DNA of 64,000 bases from Nansenia antarctica (taxonomy: Eukaryota; Chordata; Actinopteri; Argentiniformes; Microstomatidae). The notes below the pieces were generated by a model. It was not told the DNA's origin, searched no databases, and saw only the letters and a program-made list of their open reading frames with translations. The DNA lies in contig OZ022345.1 in NCBI GenBank assembly GCA_963989245.1, positions 21,983,696 to 22,047,695 of the forward strand, read 5' to 3'. The translations under genes were made by a program, and so were the position numbers. This document shows, piece after piece, positions 10,852-21,225 of this stretch (positions are counted from its first letter, which is position 1; the number at the start of each line of letters is the position of its first letter).

Positions 10852-12441
10852 ATGGCAGAGGGTGCGAACATGGAGTTTTGTGATTCAGAACCTAATGGTA
10901 GGGGTGCAAGTCCCAAAGTGAGTTTTGGTAGAGGATTTATTACACCGATTAGCTCAGTATCCCTGCCTGGTTATGTGGGTTCTCTAGGGCGTGGTAGGGG
11001 GATTACTGACTTGGATGAGTACAGTAGGGCTAGTCTCTTGGTAGGCCAGAGTGCCCAGGGTCCTTACATTTTACCCACTTCTACCCCTGCCTATCACCTG
11101 CCTAGTGAGGGTGACACTACTATCCCTGTTAATCATGAGCCCAGTGAGACAGACACCCCTACCCATGTCTATCGCCAGTCTGGTGGGACAGACAATACTC
11201 CTCCGATACATCCCCAGCCTAGTGAGACAGACAACACGTTGAGGGAACTAGGTGTTTTGATCACAGAGTTGGGGAGACACATTGGAGATTCAGTTACAGC
11301 TAGGCTTCTGTCAGAAAAGGAGAGTACCAGTAACCGTAGCGGATGTACACAGGCTTGTGGTGCGTCAGTGGACCTCACGCAGTTCAGCATGGCTATGAGG
11401 TCTAGTGCCAAGGAAATTCCCATCTTCCGAGGTGAGTCAACTGACAAATGCTCTGTCCACGAATGGATCGACTTGATGTCTATTTACCTGAGAAAGAGGA
11501 ACGTTAACATTGGGGATCAGTCTGATGAGATTATGTCCAAGCTGATGGGGAGAGCCAGAGATGTGGTGAAGATAGGAATACGCAGTGACACATCTCTTGG
11601 AGCTGACCAGAAACCAGACGCCATCTATGCTATCCTGAAGCGGCATTTCAGTGACCTGACGTACTCGGGCATGCCACTTGCCGACTTCTACAGTACGCTT
11701 CCCAGAGCCCATGAGAGTCCCCTAGATTACTGGGTGCGCCTGAATAGGGCAGCTGATGTAGCAGAGGAGGGTCTGCAGCGCCAGGGGAAAGGGATGGGAG
11801 ATCTCAATGGGGAGGTGGCTATGATGTTTGTTAGATACTGTGACGAGCCTTCCTTGTCTGTCGTGTTCAAGAGCAAGCTGGCTAGCAGCTGGACAGCCAA
11901 AGAGGTCCAGGAACGGATTGATGAGTACCATAGAGAGTTGAAGGCCAGGCCCAGTAGGCCCGCAGCAGAACGTAGTACCAGGCAAGCCGTTGCTGTGATG
12001 ACCGTTGATGCACAGGGGATGGAGAGACCGGAGCCTGATGTTGTGTTGCAGTCCCACAAGCAGAGTGTGAGTCTCCCCCCACCGCGCCAGTGTGTGAGTC
12101 AGCCCCCACCACGACAACCAGAGCCAAGTGTGGAGCTCACCTCAATCCAGAACAGCATGGACAAGATGGTTGGGATGCTTGATGAGGTATTGAGCAGAAT
12201 GGCGAGAAGTCCTGCCGCCAGGGGCCGCTACTACTCGTCCCGGGAAGGGGGAGCTTCAGGAGCCTGTACAGTCTGTGGTGACAGTTCTCACACTACCACT
12301 GCTCACTGTAGGCAGCACAACCTGTGTTTCTCATGCAAACAGCCAGGGCACATGAAGTTACAGTGCCCGAATGTACACCCCCTCCCTGCGCCTCTGTCTG
12401 CACCAAGTGCCCCAATCTTCTCGTCTAACCAGGGAAACTAG
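10852..12441 (+). CDS. Gypsy element 1 gag
   Basis: 529-codon ORF starting 410 bases after the primer-binding site. The first 130 or so residues are Ser/Thr/Pro-rich with repeated SETD/PSETD phrases. A capsid-like helical region follows (FRGESTDKCSVHEWID, then YWVRLNRAADVAEEGL). The C-terminus has a Cys/His cluster CTVCGDSSHTTTAHC and a classic CCHC knuckle CFSCKQPGHMKLQC, which bind nucleic acid. The ORF ends at 12441. Protease and pol resume only at about 14845, because another retrotransposon lies between. Intact gag suggests a fairly recent insertion. Confidence 0.85.
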   Translation: MAEGANMEFCDSEPNGRGASPKVSFGRGFITPISSVSLPGYVGSLGRGRGITDLDEYSRASLLVGQSAQGPYILPTSTPAYHLPSEGDTTIPVNHEPSETDTPTHVYRQSGGTDNTPPIHPQPSETDNTLRELGVLITELGRHIGDSVTARLLSEKESTSNRSGCTQACGASVDLTQFSMAMRSSAKEIPIFRGESTDKCSVHEWIDLMSIYLRKRNVNIGDQSDEIMSKLMGRARDVVKIGIRSDTSLGADQKPDAIYAILKRHFSDLTYSGMPLADFYSTLPRAHESPLDYWVRLNRAADVAEEGLQRQGKGMGDLNGEVAMMFVRYCDEPSLSVVFKSKLASSWTAKEVQERIDEYHRELKARPSRPAAERSTRQAVAVMTVDAQGMERPEPDVVLQSHKQSVSLPPPRQCVSQPPPRQPEPSVELTSIQNSMDKMVGMLDEVLSRMARSPAARGRYYSSREGGASGACTVCGDSSHTTTAHCRQHNLCFSCKQPGHMKLQCPNVHPLPAPLSAPSAPIFSSNQGN

Positions 12442-12908
12442 ATAGCCTGCATTTGGAGAGGGGCAATGTGGGCTTAGAATTATGAAACACGGGACGTGAT
12501 GTTATACTGTCCATTGTGCCAATGGATGGTACGCACATGAGGTTTGCCTTGATGTTGAGAGTGGCATGGGAGCTGTATCTCAGACATGGGAAGGATGTTA
12601 AATTTCGGGACACATCATCAGTAGAGTACCTTTGAATCATGGGGTGTTTCGGCCTTTTCAACACTAGACACCCTCATCTAAGGCGGCCAGCTACAGGGTG
12701 ATCAAGCCTGAGCTTGTGTCCCATGCCCAATCATGAGAATTGCCTGGTTGTTTAAATGGCGCAGCCCACGGGACTATGCAAGGCAGGGGTGTCCTCTTCC
12801 CTGAGTCAGGCCTAGAGCAGACCGCATACCTTGTTCACCCTCCTCCTGGAGGGTTCTGACCTGGGTTCTCAAGTGGGAGTGGGGGTAGGGGGGGGATTAG
12901 TGAGCGGG
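12442..12908 (-). mobile_element. Junction and likely 3' UTR of the antisense LINE
   Basis: Non-coding. It follows the stop of the - strand LINE ORF and contains a G/C homopolymer run at about 12885-12896. The exact LINE end against the Gypsy sequence after gag could not be placed. No poly(A) or target duplication was recognised. Confidence 0.45.
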
Positions 12909-14840
12909 TCATGTTGCTGTTCTTTGAGCCCAGCAAGGGTCCTTCCGCTTGATCCATATCCACTGGCTGCTTCTTTCGGCCGCTTCAGAGAGTGATCTAA
13001 TTGTCTGTCGCAGAGCCTGTCCATGGATGCCAAGGTCTTTCAGCAGCCTAACGGTGGAAGAAGCCACGAAACCTCTGCATCCCACTTCAACCGGATAGAC
13101 TTTTGCCTTCCATCCTGGTTGTTGAGCGTCTGCTGCCAGTTCTGTGTAGCGCAGTTTCTTGCGCTCATAGGCCTCTTCAGCTGAATTCTCCCACGGGACT
13201 GTGAGCACTATGATGTAAACAGACTTCAGTGAAGGGGACCAGAGTACCAAGTCTGGTCTAAGGGTGGTGGCTGCAATCTCGGGTGGAAAGATTAGTTGCT
13301 GGCCAATATCGACTAGCATCTTCCAATCCCGGGCCATGGCTAGCTGTCCAGCTTCTGGTTTGGTTGGAGGATGGTTGGACTTTTTCTGTCCCTCTCGGAT
13401 GAATGTTGGTGCCGTGATGGAATTGGTTGCTTTCAAGGGCAAGGAGTTGGTGGTATTCCTCTTGCTCTCAAGAGCTGCTGCCAGGCTCTTGAGGACCTGG
13501 TTGTGCCTCCAGGTGTAGCGGCCTTGTGTGAGGCTGGTCTTACAACCGGACAAGATGTGTTTGAGAGTCGCTGGAGTTGGGCAGAGGGCACAGGTTGGGT
13601 CCTCACCATACCACTGGTGAAGGTTATTTGGAGATGGGAGCACATCATAGGTAGCTCTGATGATGAAGCTGATGTTGCTTGTCTCCATTCCCCAGAGCTC
13701 CCTCCAGCTGAGCTTTCTGCTTTCCAGACCTTCCCACCTCATCCATTGTCCCTGCTTTGCAAGAGAGACGGCCTTCGCGCTTCTTTCAGCCTCCTCCTGA
13801 CGGCGCACCTCCTCGACCACCATTTTCCTCCTCTCTGATGTTGAGGCCTTACGCCAAGTTGGTTTACTTGCTGCAAGGCCAAAGCCTCCTCTTCCCAGCT
13901 GGACATGCCCCACGATGTCATTGTGCCTCAGGGCTGACGTAGCATGCTGCACCGCGTCAGATGGTGTCCATTTCCGTCCAGTTATAAGGGGTGGTACAGC
14001 ATTGCTGATGGTCTGGTCTCTGGAATCCTTCAACGTCATCTGGAGTCTTACTTTAGAGCACTTGTACTCTTCGGTGAGGCTCGTGATGGGTAGTTCAAGG
14101 ACCCCTTTTCCATAGAGGCCGATGTTGGTCAGACAGCGTGGGACATCGAGCCATTTCTTCACATATGAAGTAATGGTTCGCTCCATCTTCTCCACAGTTG
14201 TTATTGGGACCTCATAGATAGTGAGTGGCCACATTACCCGAGGGAGAAGTCCAAATTGCAGGCACCAGAGCTTGAGCTTCCCTGGCAGTAGGGTCTTGTT
14301 GATGTTTTCCAGACTGTTGGTGATGTCCTGCCTTAGCTGCTGCACTTGGTCTTTGTCCCTGAGGCTTGCGTTGTACCATCTACCTAGGCTTTTTACAGGT
14401 TGCTCTACCACTGTTGGTATTGGGTCGTCCCCAATACAGAACTTCACGTTTTTAAGCTCTCCCTTGACTATAGAGATGCTTCGTGACTTGCTCGGCTTGA
14501 TTTTCATCCGGGCCCACTTGATGTTCTCCTGCAGTTTTCCAAGTAGCCGCCTGGTGCATGCTGCAGTAGTGGTCAGAGTGGTCATGTCATCCATGTATGC
14601 TCGGATAGGTGGAAGGCGGATCCCGTTCTTAGTTCGCTCACCCCCGACCACCCATCTTGAGGCCCTGATGATGACCTCCATGGCCATTGTGAAGGCCAGG
14701 GGTGAGATTGTACAGCCTGCCATGATGCCGTGAAGTCGGCTGTTGTGAAGCAAAGTTGCAGGTCTTCGAAGTAGGCTTTTACTAGGGTAGTGATGGATGA
14801 TGGAACGTGGAAAAAGTCGAAGGATTCCCAGAGGAGGTTA
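12909..14840 (-). CDS. REL-endonuclease LINE (R2-superfamily, NeSL/HERO-like): RT end, zinc finger, endonuclease; 5'-truncated
   Basis: On -, a 614-codon frame (14753-12909) starts inside the reverse transcriptase: GIMAGCTISPLAF, then the catalytic AYMDDMTTLT. A thumb/linker follows, then a CCHC finger CALCPTPATLKHILSGC, and a restriction-like endonuclease region with RPDLVLWSPS and VLTVPWENSAEEAYERK. That order, RT then zinc finger then PD-type endonuclease, is diagnostic of R2-superfamily LINEs rather than APE LINEs. RT-like residues (SITTLVKAYFEDL) continue in another frame up to about 14840, so there is a small deletion near 14740. The N-terminal half is missing (5' truncation). It lies antisense between gag and protease of Gypsy element 1 and is younger than it. 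Clade name within the superfamily is a guess. Confidence 0.8.
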
Positions 14841-16887
14841 TGGGGAACTGAGCCAAAGGGATAATACCCTCAGTGATGATCTACAGTCAGTATATGAGTC
14901 AGTCTGTGAGAGTGCTCCCAGTCGTCAGACAGTCATCCTTCAGAACATACAGCGTCTAAATGGTAGTGATAGTTTGTTTTACACACCTGTGGCTGTTAAT
15001 GGATGTGTAACAGTGAATGCCATGTTGGACACAGGTTCGATGGCATGCTCTGTTAGTGAGGCTGTTGAACAGCGGCTCATTGCTGCTGGCACTCTAGACA
15101 GTGATGTTCAGAGTGACTTAGATATAGTACTGATAGGATGTGGAGGAAAGAGAGTCCATCCTAAGAGACTTTGTGATCTACAGTTTGAGGTTTATGGATG
15201 TACAGTGACGGTGCCCACACTAGTTGTCCCGGGTCAGGTAGATGAGCTCATCATAGGGACAAATGTGATCAAGTATCTGATTCACAAATTCAAGGACTCA
15301 GACACATATTGGAAAATGATCTCTGAGACAGTTGGTCCTGTGGCTGGGGGGCGTGACGACTTCCTTGCTATGCTCTCCGGCATCAATCGGTGGAAGGGTG
15401 ATGATGTGCCCGACGTTGTTGGAACAGTCAAACTCAACCAAGCCGTCACTCTCCTGCCTGGACATGAACACCTGGTGTGGGGGAAGCTTCCAGAGAAATC
15501 ACGTGGACCCCCGGGCTGCACCGTGGTGGTTGAGCCAACAAAGTCACATGCAATCCCGAGAAACGTCCTAGTTGGCAGAGTGGTGACTCCTCTGTGGGGA
15601 GATGGATGGGTCCCCATGAAGATCATAAACCCCACGGACAAGCCAATAACGATGAGAAGAAACGCCAAGTTGGCAGATGTGTATCCATGCCTGGCTGTTG
15701 AGGAGCTCCAGCCCGCTGATGGTCCATGTTTAAAGTCCAACAGTCAACATGTCACAGCTGAACGGGCCCCACCTCCGTCTGACCTGACGGGAGCTCTGAG
15801 AGAGAGTGGCCTGAGTGACTTGGATCTCGATTCATGTGAGGTCTCTGAGGACTGTAGGCAGGAGATGTGCAAGCTCGCTCTCAGATACTCTGACATCTTC
15901 TCTAAGGATAGGCTCGACTGTGGGGAAGTGAGGGACTTTGTTCACAAGATCCACTTAGTAGATGAGAGGCCATTCAAGCTGCCGTACCGGCGCGTGCCGC
16001 CAGCGCACTACCAGAAGCTCCGGACAACACTGAATGAAATGGAGGAAAAAGGCATCATCAGAAAGTCAACTAGTGAGTTTGCCTCTCCACTTGTCCTCGT
16101 CTGGAAGAGAGATGGCGAGCTGCGCATCTGTACTGACTTCCGCTCTCTCAATGCCAGGACAGTGAAAGATGCCTACCCTCTTCCACATCAGGCAGACTGC
16201 CTGGCAGCTCTAGGAGGGAACGTGTTGTTCAGTACAATGGACCTTACCAGTGGCTTCTATAACGTCCCCTTGCACGAAGACAGTAAGAAGTTCACTGCCT
16301 TTGCCTCGCCTGTCGGCCTCCATGAGTATAACAGACTTCCTCAGGGTCTGTGTAACAGCCCAGGAAGTTTCATGAGGATGATGATGATGATCTTTGGGGA
16401 CCTCAACTTCATGAACTTGTTGTGCTACCTGGACGACTTGATGGTATTCGCGGCCAGTGAGGAGGAGGCCGTGAAGAGGCTGGAGATCGTCTTCGAGCGT
16501 CTGTGGGCATACAACCTAAAGTTGGCCCCCAAGAAGTGCCACCTACTGCGCCGCTCTGTCCACTTCCTGGGGCACATTGTGGACAGTAGTGGCGTGTCAA
16601 CAGATCCAGCTAAGGTGGGAGCCGTAACGGAGATGACCAAGTCAGACCTGATGTCCTCCGACTGCCAGTCCCCATGCCCCAAGAAGATTAAGTCATTCCT
16701 TGGTTTGGTCATGTGGTACCAGCGGTTCATCCCTCACTGCTCCACTCTAGCTAAACCTCTCTTCAGACTGACGGCTGAGGCGAAGACGGACAAGAGTAAC
16801 AAGGGGAAGACAGAAGCGTGTGACCTACAGGAAACTGACCGCTGCAGACTGGACCGCAGAGTGCGACCAGGCCCTCCAGAACCTTAA
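14797..16887 (+). CDS. Gypsy element 1 pol, part 1: protease and reverse transcriptase
   Basis: 696-codon frame. The first 15 or so codons lie over antisense LINE sequence, so the genuine pol begins near ELSQRDNTLSDD (about 14845). Domains in order: retropepsin-like protease with MLDTGSMACSV (about residue 80); a linker with the GPPGC segment; reverse transcriptase from RPFKLPYRRVPPAH through RICTDFRSLNA, STMDLTSGFYNV, RLPQGLCNSPG and catalytic CYLDDLMVF (about residues 390-590). The RT connection follows (SFLGLVMWYQRFIPHC). The frame loses the element sequence near 16800-16850, where RNase H continues in the +1-shifted frame. Confidence 0.87.
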   Translation: MMERGKSRRIPRGGYGELSQRDNTLSDDLQSVYESVCESAPSRQTVILQNIQRLNGSDSLFYTPVAVNGCVTVNAMLDTGSMACSVSEAVEQRLIAAGTLDSDVQSDLDIVLIGCGGKRVHPKRLCDLQFEVYGCTVTVPTLVVPGQVDELIIGTNVIKYLIHKFKDSDTYWKMISETVGPVAGGRDDFLAMLSGINRWKGDDVPDVVGTVKLNQAVTLLPGHEHLVWGKLPEKSRGPPGCTVVVEPTKSHAIPRNVLVGRVVTPLWGDGWVPMKIINPTDKPITMRRNAKLADVYPCLAVEELQPADGPCLKSNSQHVTAERAPPPSDLTGALRESGLSDLDLDSCEVSEDCRQEMCKLALRYSDIFSKDRLDCGEVRDFVHKIHLVDERPFKLPYRRVPPAHYQKLRTTLNEMEEKGIIRKSTSEFASPLVLVWKRDGELRICTDFRSLNARTVKDAYPLPHQADCLAALGGNVLFSTMDLTSGFYNVPLHEDSKKFTAFASPVGLHEYNRLPQGLCNSPGSFMRMMMMIFGDLNFMNLLCYLDDLMVFAASEEEAVKRLEIVFERLWAYNLKLAPKKCHLLRRSVHFLGHIVDSSGVSTDPAKVGAVTEMTKSDLMSSDCQSPCPKKIKSFLGLVMWYQRFIPHCSTLAKPLFRLTAEAKTDKSNKGKTEACDLQETDRCRLDRRVRPGPPEP

Positions 16888-19543
16888 AGAGGCCTTACTC
16901 AGCAACGTCATGCTGGCTCACCCTGACTTCTCAAAGCCGTTCATCCTTTCCACCGACGCGTCGTCTGACGGCTTAGGAGCTCTGCTGTCTCAGGTTGCCT
17001 CCAGTGATGGGCGGGCTCGCCCAATAGCCTTTGCGAGTAAGACCCTGAACAAAGCCCAGAGTGTGTACCCTGCTCATCGGTTGGAGTTTCTGGCTCTGAA
17101 ATGGGCTGTCTGCGAGAAGTTCAGCCACTGGCTGAAGGGCCATGTTTTCACCGCCTGGACAGACAACAACCCTCTCGCTCACATCCTCACTAAGCCCAAG
17201 CTGGACGCTGTCGAGCAACGGTGGGTTGCAAAGCTCGCTGCTTACGAGTTTGACATCAAATATGTCCCAGGGCCACAGAATGTCGTCGCGGATGCCCTTA
17301 GTAGGGAGCCTTTTGCGGGAAGGAGAATCGGTGGGCGCCTGATCAGTGAGCCTTACGAGTGTCTATTGAAGGAGTCAGAGGGTCTGTCTGGGGATGGTGT
17401 CCAAGAGGCCTTCAGGTGGTCCAACGCCCGCCAGTCAACCCAGAAAACCTCTCGGAAAGACCAGTCGACAGCCTCCAACGCAGCTGTGCCCTCAGTCAGC
17501 TCCATGTCCCAAGATGAAGTGTCAGCTCTGTTTGAAGGTCATAACAATTGGGACACAGCTGCGAGAGTCAGGTCCACAGTCCTGGTAGACTACGTCCAGA
17601 GGGTCATGTTCACTGGCCAAGATGTGTTACCGTCTTTCTCTAAGCAAGATCTCAGAGACAAGCAACGGGAAGATGCTGACATAGCGAGAGTGGTGTTCTA
17701 CGTCAAGCGGAACCGGAGACCTTCAAGGAGAGAGAGGCCTGGTGAGACTGCGGGTGCTTTGAGGCTTATGAGGCAGTGGGGCAAGTTAGTGATGGAGGAT
17801 GGTATCATGTATCGTGTGTCCAGAGATCCGGTAACCAGGAAGAAGAGGCAGCAGTATGTTGTCCCTTCGTCACTGAGAGAGGATGCTCTGCGTGGGTGTC
17901 ATGACAACGCGGGACACCAGGGTCAGGATAGAACCTTCTCCCTCATGAGACAGAGGTTTTACTGGAGCTCCATGGAGCGAGATGTAAGAGAACATGTCAA
18001 ACGCTGTCCCAGGTGCGTTGCAGCCAAGACCCCAGAGCCAGAGGGCCGTGCGCCACTCGAGAGCATCAAGACTACAGCACCGTTGGAGTTGGTGTGCATC
18101 GATTTCTGGAATGCTGAGGATTCTAAGAACCGTCCTGTGGACGTCTTAGTTGTGACGGACCACTTCACAAAGCTGGCTCACGCCTTCTACTGTCCTCACC
18201 AGACCGCTAAACAGGTGGCGAGGAGATTGTGGGATGACTTCTTCTGCTACTACGGTCTCCCTGAAAGAATACATTCAGATCAGGGCGCCAACTTTGGGAG
18301 CGAGTTGATAGCAGCCCTTCTTCAGGTGTCCGGTGTTAAGAAGTCTCGTACCACAGCCTATCACCCGATGGGAAACGGATCAGCAGAGCGTTTCAACCGC
18401 ACGTTGGGGAACATGATCAGGACCCTCTCTCCACGAGCCAAGCACGTCTGGCCTCAAATGTTACACACATTGACATTCGTGTACAACAGCACCACGAATG
18501 AGACCACCGGATACCCGCCGTTTTACCTCATGTTCGGCCGGGTTCCACGCCTACTGGTTGATGTCCTGTTCAAATCCGCTCTGAGAGACGACAGTGAAAC
18601 CTCGTTCCCACAGTACGTTGAGGAGCTGAAGTCAGATCTTCGTGAAGCTATGGTGTTGGCAGAAAGACACACCAGTGACGAACAAAGGCGTCAGGCCAAG
18701 ATCTACAACCGGAGAGTCAAGGGAGTGGATATCGAACCCGGTGACAGAGTTCTCCTGGCGAACAAGGGAGAGAGAGGACGCAGGAAGCTGGCTGACCGAT
18801 GGGGAGATGTGGTCTATGCAGTGATCAGCAAGAACCCCCTGACTCACACCTATGAGGTGCGGAATCCGGTCTCAGGCCAGTCAAAAGTTGTCCACCGTAA
18901 CCTGTTACTCTGTGTGAATTTCCTGCCAGTCCTGGCCGAGGATGATGATAGTGCCTCAGTGATCTCTGATAGTGCTTCTGAAGATAATGGAGCCCTGGAT
19001 ATCTCATCTGAGCAACTCACACAGCTTGACTGTGCTTCTGAAGAGAATGGAGCCGTGGATATCTCTGAGCAACTCACGGGGCTTGACTGTGCAGTGGGAC
19101 ACACCTCCCGTACTCGGCACTGGGTGTCCCAGATTCCGGTACACGAGGAGAGTCTTCGTGCAGTGGATAGTAAACCCCCCACCCCTCCCCATGAGAACAG
19201 ACCCGATCAGGACCAGGATGGGGGCGTAGTGGCCGAAGAGGTTTCTGGGAGGACAGTTCTGGAGTCGATCAGCGGGTCCACCTGTCCGCGGATGGAGGGA
19301 AGCTCTGAGCATACTGCATCCATGGTTGGTCCACATAGCCACGCTCATGCTGATACCAGTGCTTTGCTAGCAGAATCTAGCCATGTTCACGATGCTGACA
19401 CAGTGGTATCCAGAGTAGGCCGCGTCATCAAACCGGTGAACAGGCTGATTCGAACCATGAGCAATCAGAGGGTGTTGAACGTGCAGACGCAGAAACTTAA
19501 GATGTGGGCTAGCTCCTTATTTGGCATAGACACACTGGGATAG
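16820..19543 (+). CDS. Gypsy element 1 pol, part 2: RNase H and integrase
   Basis: 907-codon frame overlapping part 1 by 68 bases. RNase H starts FILSTDASSDGLGALL; the HHCC integrase finger is CHDNAGHQG to CPRC; the catalytic core has VCIDFWNAED (first Asp), HSDQGANFGSEL (second Asp) and AYHPMGNGSAERFNRTLG (Glu). A C-terminal tail follows the core. The standard Ty3 order RT-RH-INT is kept. The frame change from part 1 could be an indel or programmed frameshifting; I saw no clear slippery site, so an indel is more likely. No env-like ORF follows. Confidence 0.87.
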   Translation: MTYRKLTAADWTAECDQALQNLKEALLSNVMLAHPDFSKPFILSTDASSDGLGALLSQVASSDGRARPIAFASKTLNKAQSVYPAHRLEFLALKWAVCEKFSHWLKGHVFTAWTDNNPLAHILTKPKLDAVEQRWVAKLAAYEFDIKYVPGPQNVVADALSREPFAGRRIGGRLISEPYECLLKESEGLSGDGVQEAFRWSNARQSTQKTSRKDQSTASNAAVPSVSSMSQDEVSALFEGHNNWDTAARVRSTVLVDYVQRVMFTGQDVLPSFSKQDLRDKQREDADIARVVFYVKRNRRPSRRERPGETAGALRLMRQWGKLVMEDGIMYRVSRDPVTRKKRQQYVVPSSLREDALRGCHDNAGHQGQDRTFSLMRQRFYWSSMERDVREHVKRCPRCVAAKTPEPEGRAPLESIKTTAPLELVCIDFWNAEDSKNRPVDVLVVTDHFTKLAHAFYCPHQTAKQVARRLWDDFFCYYGLPERIHSDQGANFGSELIAALLQVSGVKKSRTTAYHPMGNGSAERFNRTLGNMIRTLSPRAKHVWPQMLHTLTFVYNSTTNETTGYPPFYLMFGRVPRLLVDVLFKSALRDDSETSFPQYVEELKSDLREAMVLAERHTSDEQRRQAKIYNRRVKGVDIEPGDRVLLANKGERGRRKLADRWGDVVYAVISKNPLTHTYEVRNPVSGQSKVVHRNLLLCVNFLPVLAEDDDSASVISDSASEDNGALDISSEQLTQLDCASEENGAVDISEQLTGLDCAVGHTSRTRHWVSQIPVHEESLRAVDSKPPTPPHENRPDQDQDGGVVAEEVSGRTVLESISGSTCPRMEGSSEHTASMVGPHSHAHADTSALLAESSHVHDADTVVSRVGRVIKPVNRLIRTMSNQRVLNVQTQKLKMWASSLFGIDTLG

Positions 19544-19894
19544 GCTTTCTTGCCTTTGAGATGTTGTTTTGTTTGTGTTTTCATACCTCTTAGCAGTGCC
19601 ATTGTAGTTGGCTGGTCTTGAGTTTGAATTGAATGCGAGAGGTGTATAAAGGCACCTTTTACGTCGTCTGTGAAGGGTTTGTGATATGCACAGCACTGCC
19701 CTCAGGAGTTCTTTATTGAACAGTCTTGTGGCTTGACAGGGCACATTGTTGTATATGTGTGTTATTCATTCAAAGTGTTGCTTATGGGGTATGGTGGGAT
19801 TCTTTGACACTTTCATGGTGCTAGTTAGTCCCTCGTGTTTTGGATGTCTTTAGTTTTTATGTTACTCCCCCGTTAGTCTCGATTTCGTTGAATT

Positions 19895-19907
19895 CAGGCG
19901 GGGAGAG
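19895..19907 (+). other. Polypurine tract of Gypsy element 1
   Basis: AGGCGGGGAGAG immediately before the TGTAAC start of the 3' LTR, the usual plus-strand priming site. Confidence 0.7.
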
Positions 19908-20715
19908 TGTAACAGGGTTATAAATTATATTTAAGTTATAGGTTGAAGTTCATCAAAATCGTTTGCTTTTTATCATTTGGTTAAGTGTTTTGAATTGATT
20001 TACCCATGGCTGCATACCTGTTGGTTTCCTGGTGTGTAGCGCCCCTAGTGGCGCATTTGATGTTATTACATATATATATGACGAAGGCAGCAAAGATCAC
20101 CCCTTTCGTCTGTGAGCAGTTGAGATGGTAGGTTGTGCTCCGGTCCCCGTTTTATTTTTCCTTTGATAAAGAGTTGCCACTAATATAAACCGAATGTATT
20201 ATTTGAGATTAATGTTTACCATTGGTTTTTATGCCATTACTTTTGAGTTATGTTTTGTTTATTTGTATTTTATGGATGGATAAAGTTGTGAGCTAACTAG
20301 CTAACAGCTAGCTAACAGCCATCTTAGCGTGAGCTAAGATGGCGGCAATGTAGCGTGTTCTGAATGTATTGTTTTGCTGACATGCAGGGGCGAGAGCTGT
20401 TTTGTGCTGGAGCCTACCATTAAATAACCACCATTTTGTTTGCACATTCAGGTATGTTGTATGTATGTTGTATCCATGGGTATGGTTTAGTCTTGTGTGT
20501 TATAATGATATGAATGGTATGATAACTAATAATTATTTGATGTTATGACAAAGATCACCCCTTTCGTCTGTGAGCGGTTGAGATGGGGCGAGAGCTGTTT
20601 TGTGCTGGAGCCTACCATTAAATAAACACCATTTTGTTTGCACATTCAGATAAATAAACAGCTTGAAAGTGAACCTGTGTGCCTGCCTGGTCTGTCCGGA
20701 TTGTGAGGGGTTACA
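19908..20715 (+). mobile_element. Gypsy element 1: 3' LTR
   Basis: 808 bases from TGTAACAGGG to GGGGTTACA, with inverted termini TGTAAC/GTTACA. It has an internal duplication: the block AAAGATCACCCCTTTCGTC... to ...TTTGCACATTCAG appears near 20091-20451 and again at 20550-20649, the first copy interrupted by other sequence. It also carries an AAGATGGCGGC motif at 20336-20346, which resembles a YY1 site. The first copy of the block is absent from the 5' remnant. Confidence 0.8.
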
Positions 20716-20995
20716 TGTACATAAGGTTCAGATATAGGAACAGTTAGGATATTTATAGCATAGAGTACAGCACAGTGTTTTATTGTATAGTATAGTAGAT
20801 AGTGTAGTGTACATAGCCTTTATTTATGTAAACCAGCTCTTTTCCCTTTTTTATTTTACCCTTGGCCCTCTTGTCTTTAGTCTTTTTCCAAGCACCAGGG
20901 GAGCCCCCCCTACTAAATTTCGTTGTATGGTACCTGTACTGTATTAATGACAATAAAGACCATTCATTCATTCATTCATTGCCATCCGCTTGTTA
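20716..20995 (+). repeat. LINE/SINE 3' tail-like repeat
   Basis: Sequence ending TTCGTTGTATGGTACC...GACAATAAAGACC followed by (ATTC)n. The same tail appears in reverse at 37395-37480. It resembles common teleost LINE 3' ends with short tandem termini; the family was not determined. Confidence 0.5.
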
Positions 20996-21019
20996 AGTCT
21001 GACGTCAAAAGTGACGTTT

Positions 21020-21163
21020 AGCCATTTCCGAGTCCAAACCAGAAATTCCCCGCACCAGAGTACCTGTGAACTACAGCGGTAGAATGACAGTTTAATCATT
21101 TTTTAGACTCGGATCTATTCATACAACAAGGGACACAGCACTTTCCCGTTGTCTCCATATTGT
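21020..21163 (-). pseudogene. THAP-domain-like fragment with a frameshift
   Basis: On -, from the ATG at 21163, the frame reads GKCCVPCCMNRSESKK and then stops. One base away, the other frame continues with a KLSFYR-like stretch. This resembles the start of a THAP zinc finger (CxxxC, NRS, then SFYR). If so, it is a short THAP relic or a first exon with a one-base indel. The glycine usual before the second cysteine is replaced. Recognition is by motif shape only. Confidence 0.3.
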
Positions 21164-21183
21164 CAGGGTATTTGAGCCTCGGA

Positions 21184-21225
21184 AAAGCGCTATGTAAATA
21201 TAATTTATTATTATTATTATTATTT
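21184..21225 (+). repeat. SINE/LINE tail with (ATT)n
   Basis: AAAGCGCTATGTAAATATAA followed by (TTA)n, the tail form seen on many fish L2-mobilised repeats. Confidence 0.5.

Noticed and set aside
15282..15740. 152-codon - strand ORF in Gypsy pol
   Set aside because: Antisense shadow of the protease-RT linker.
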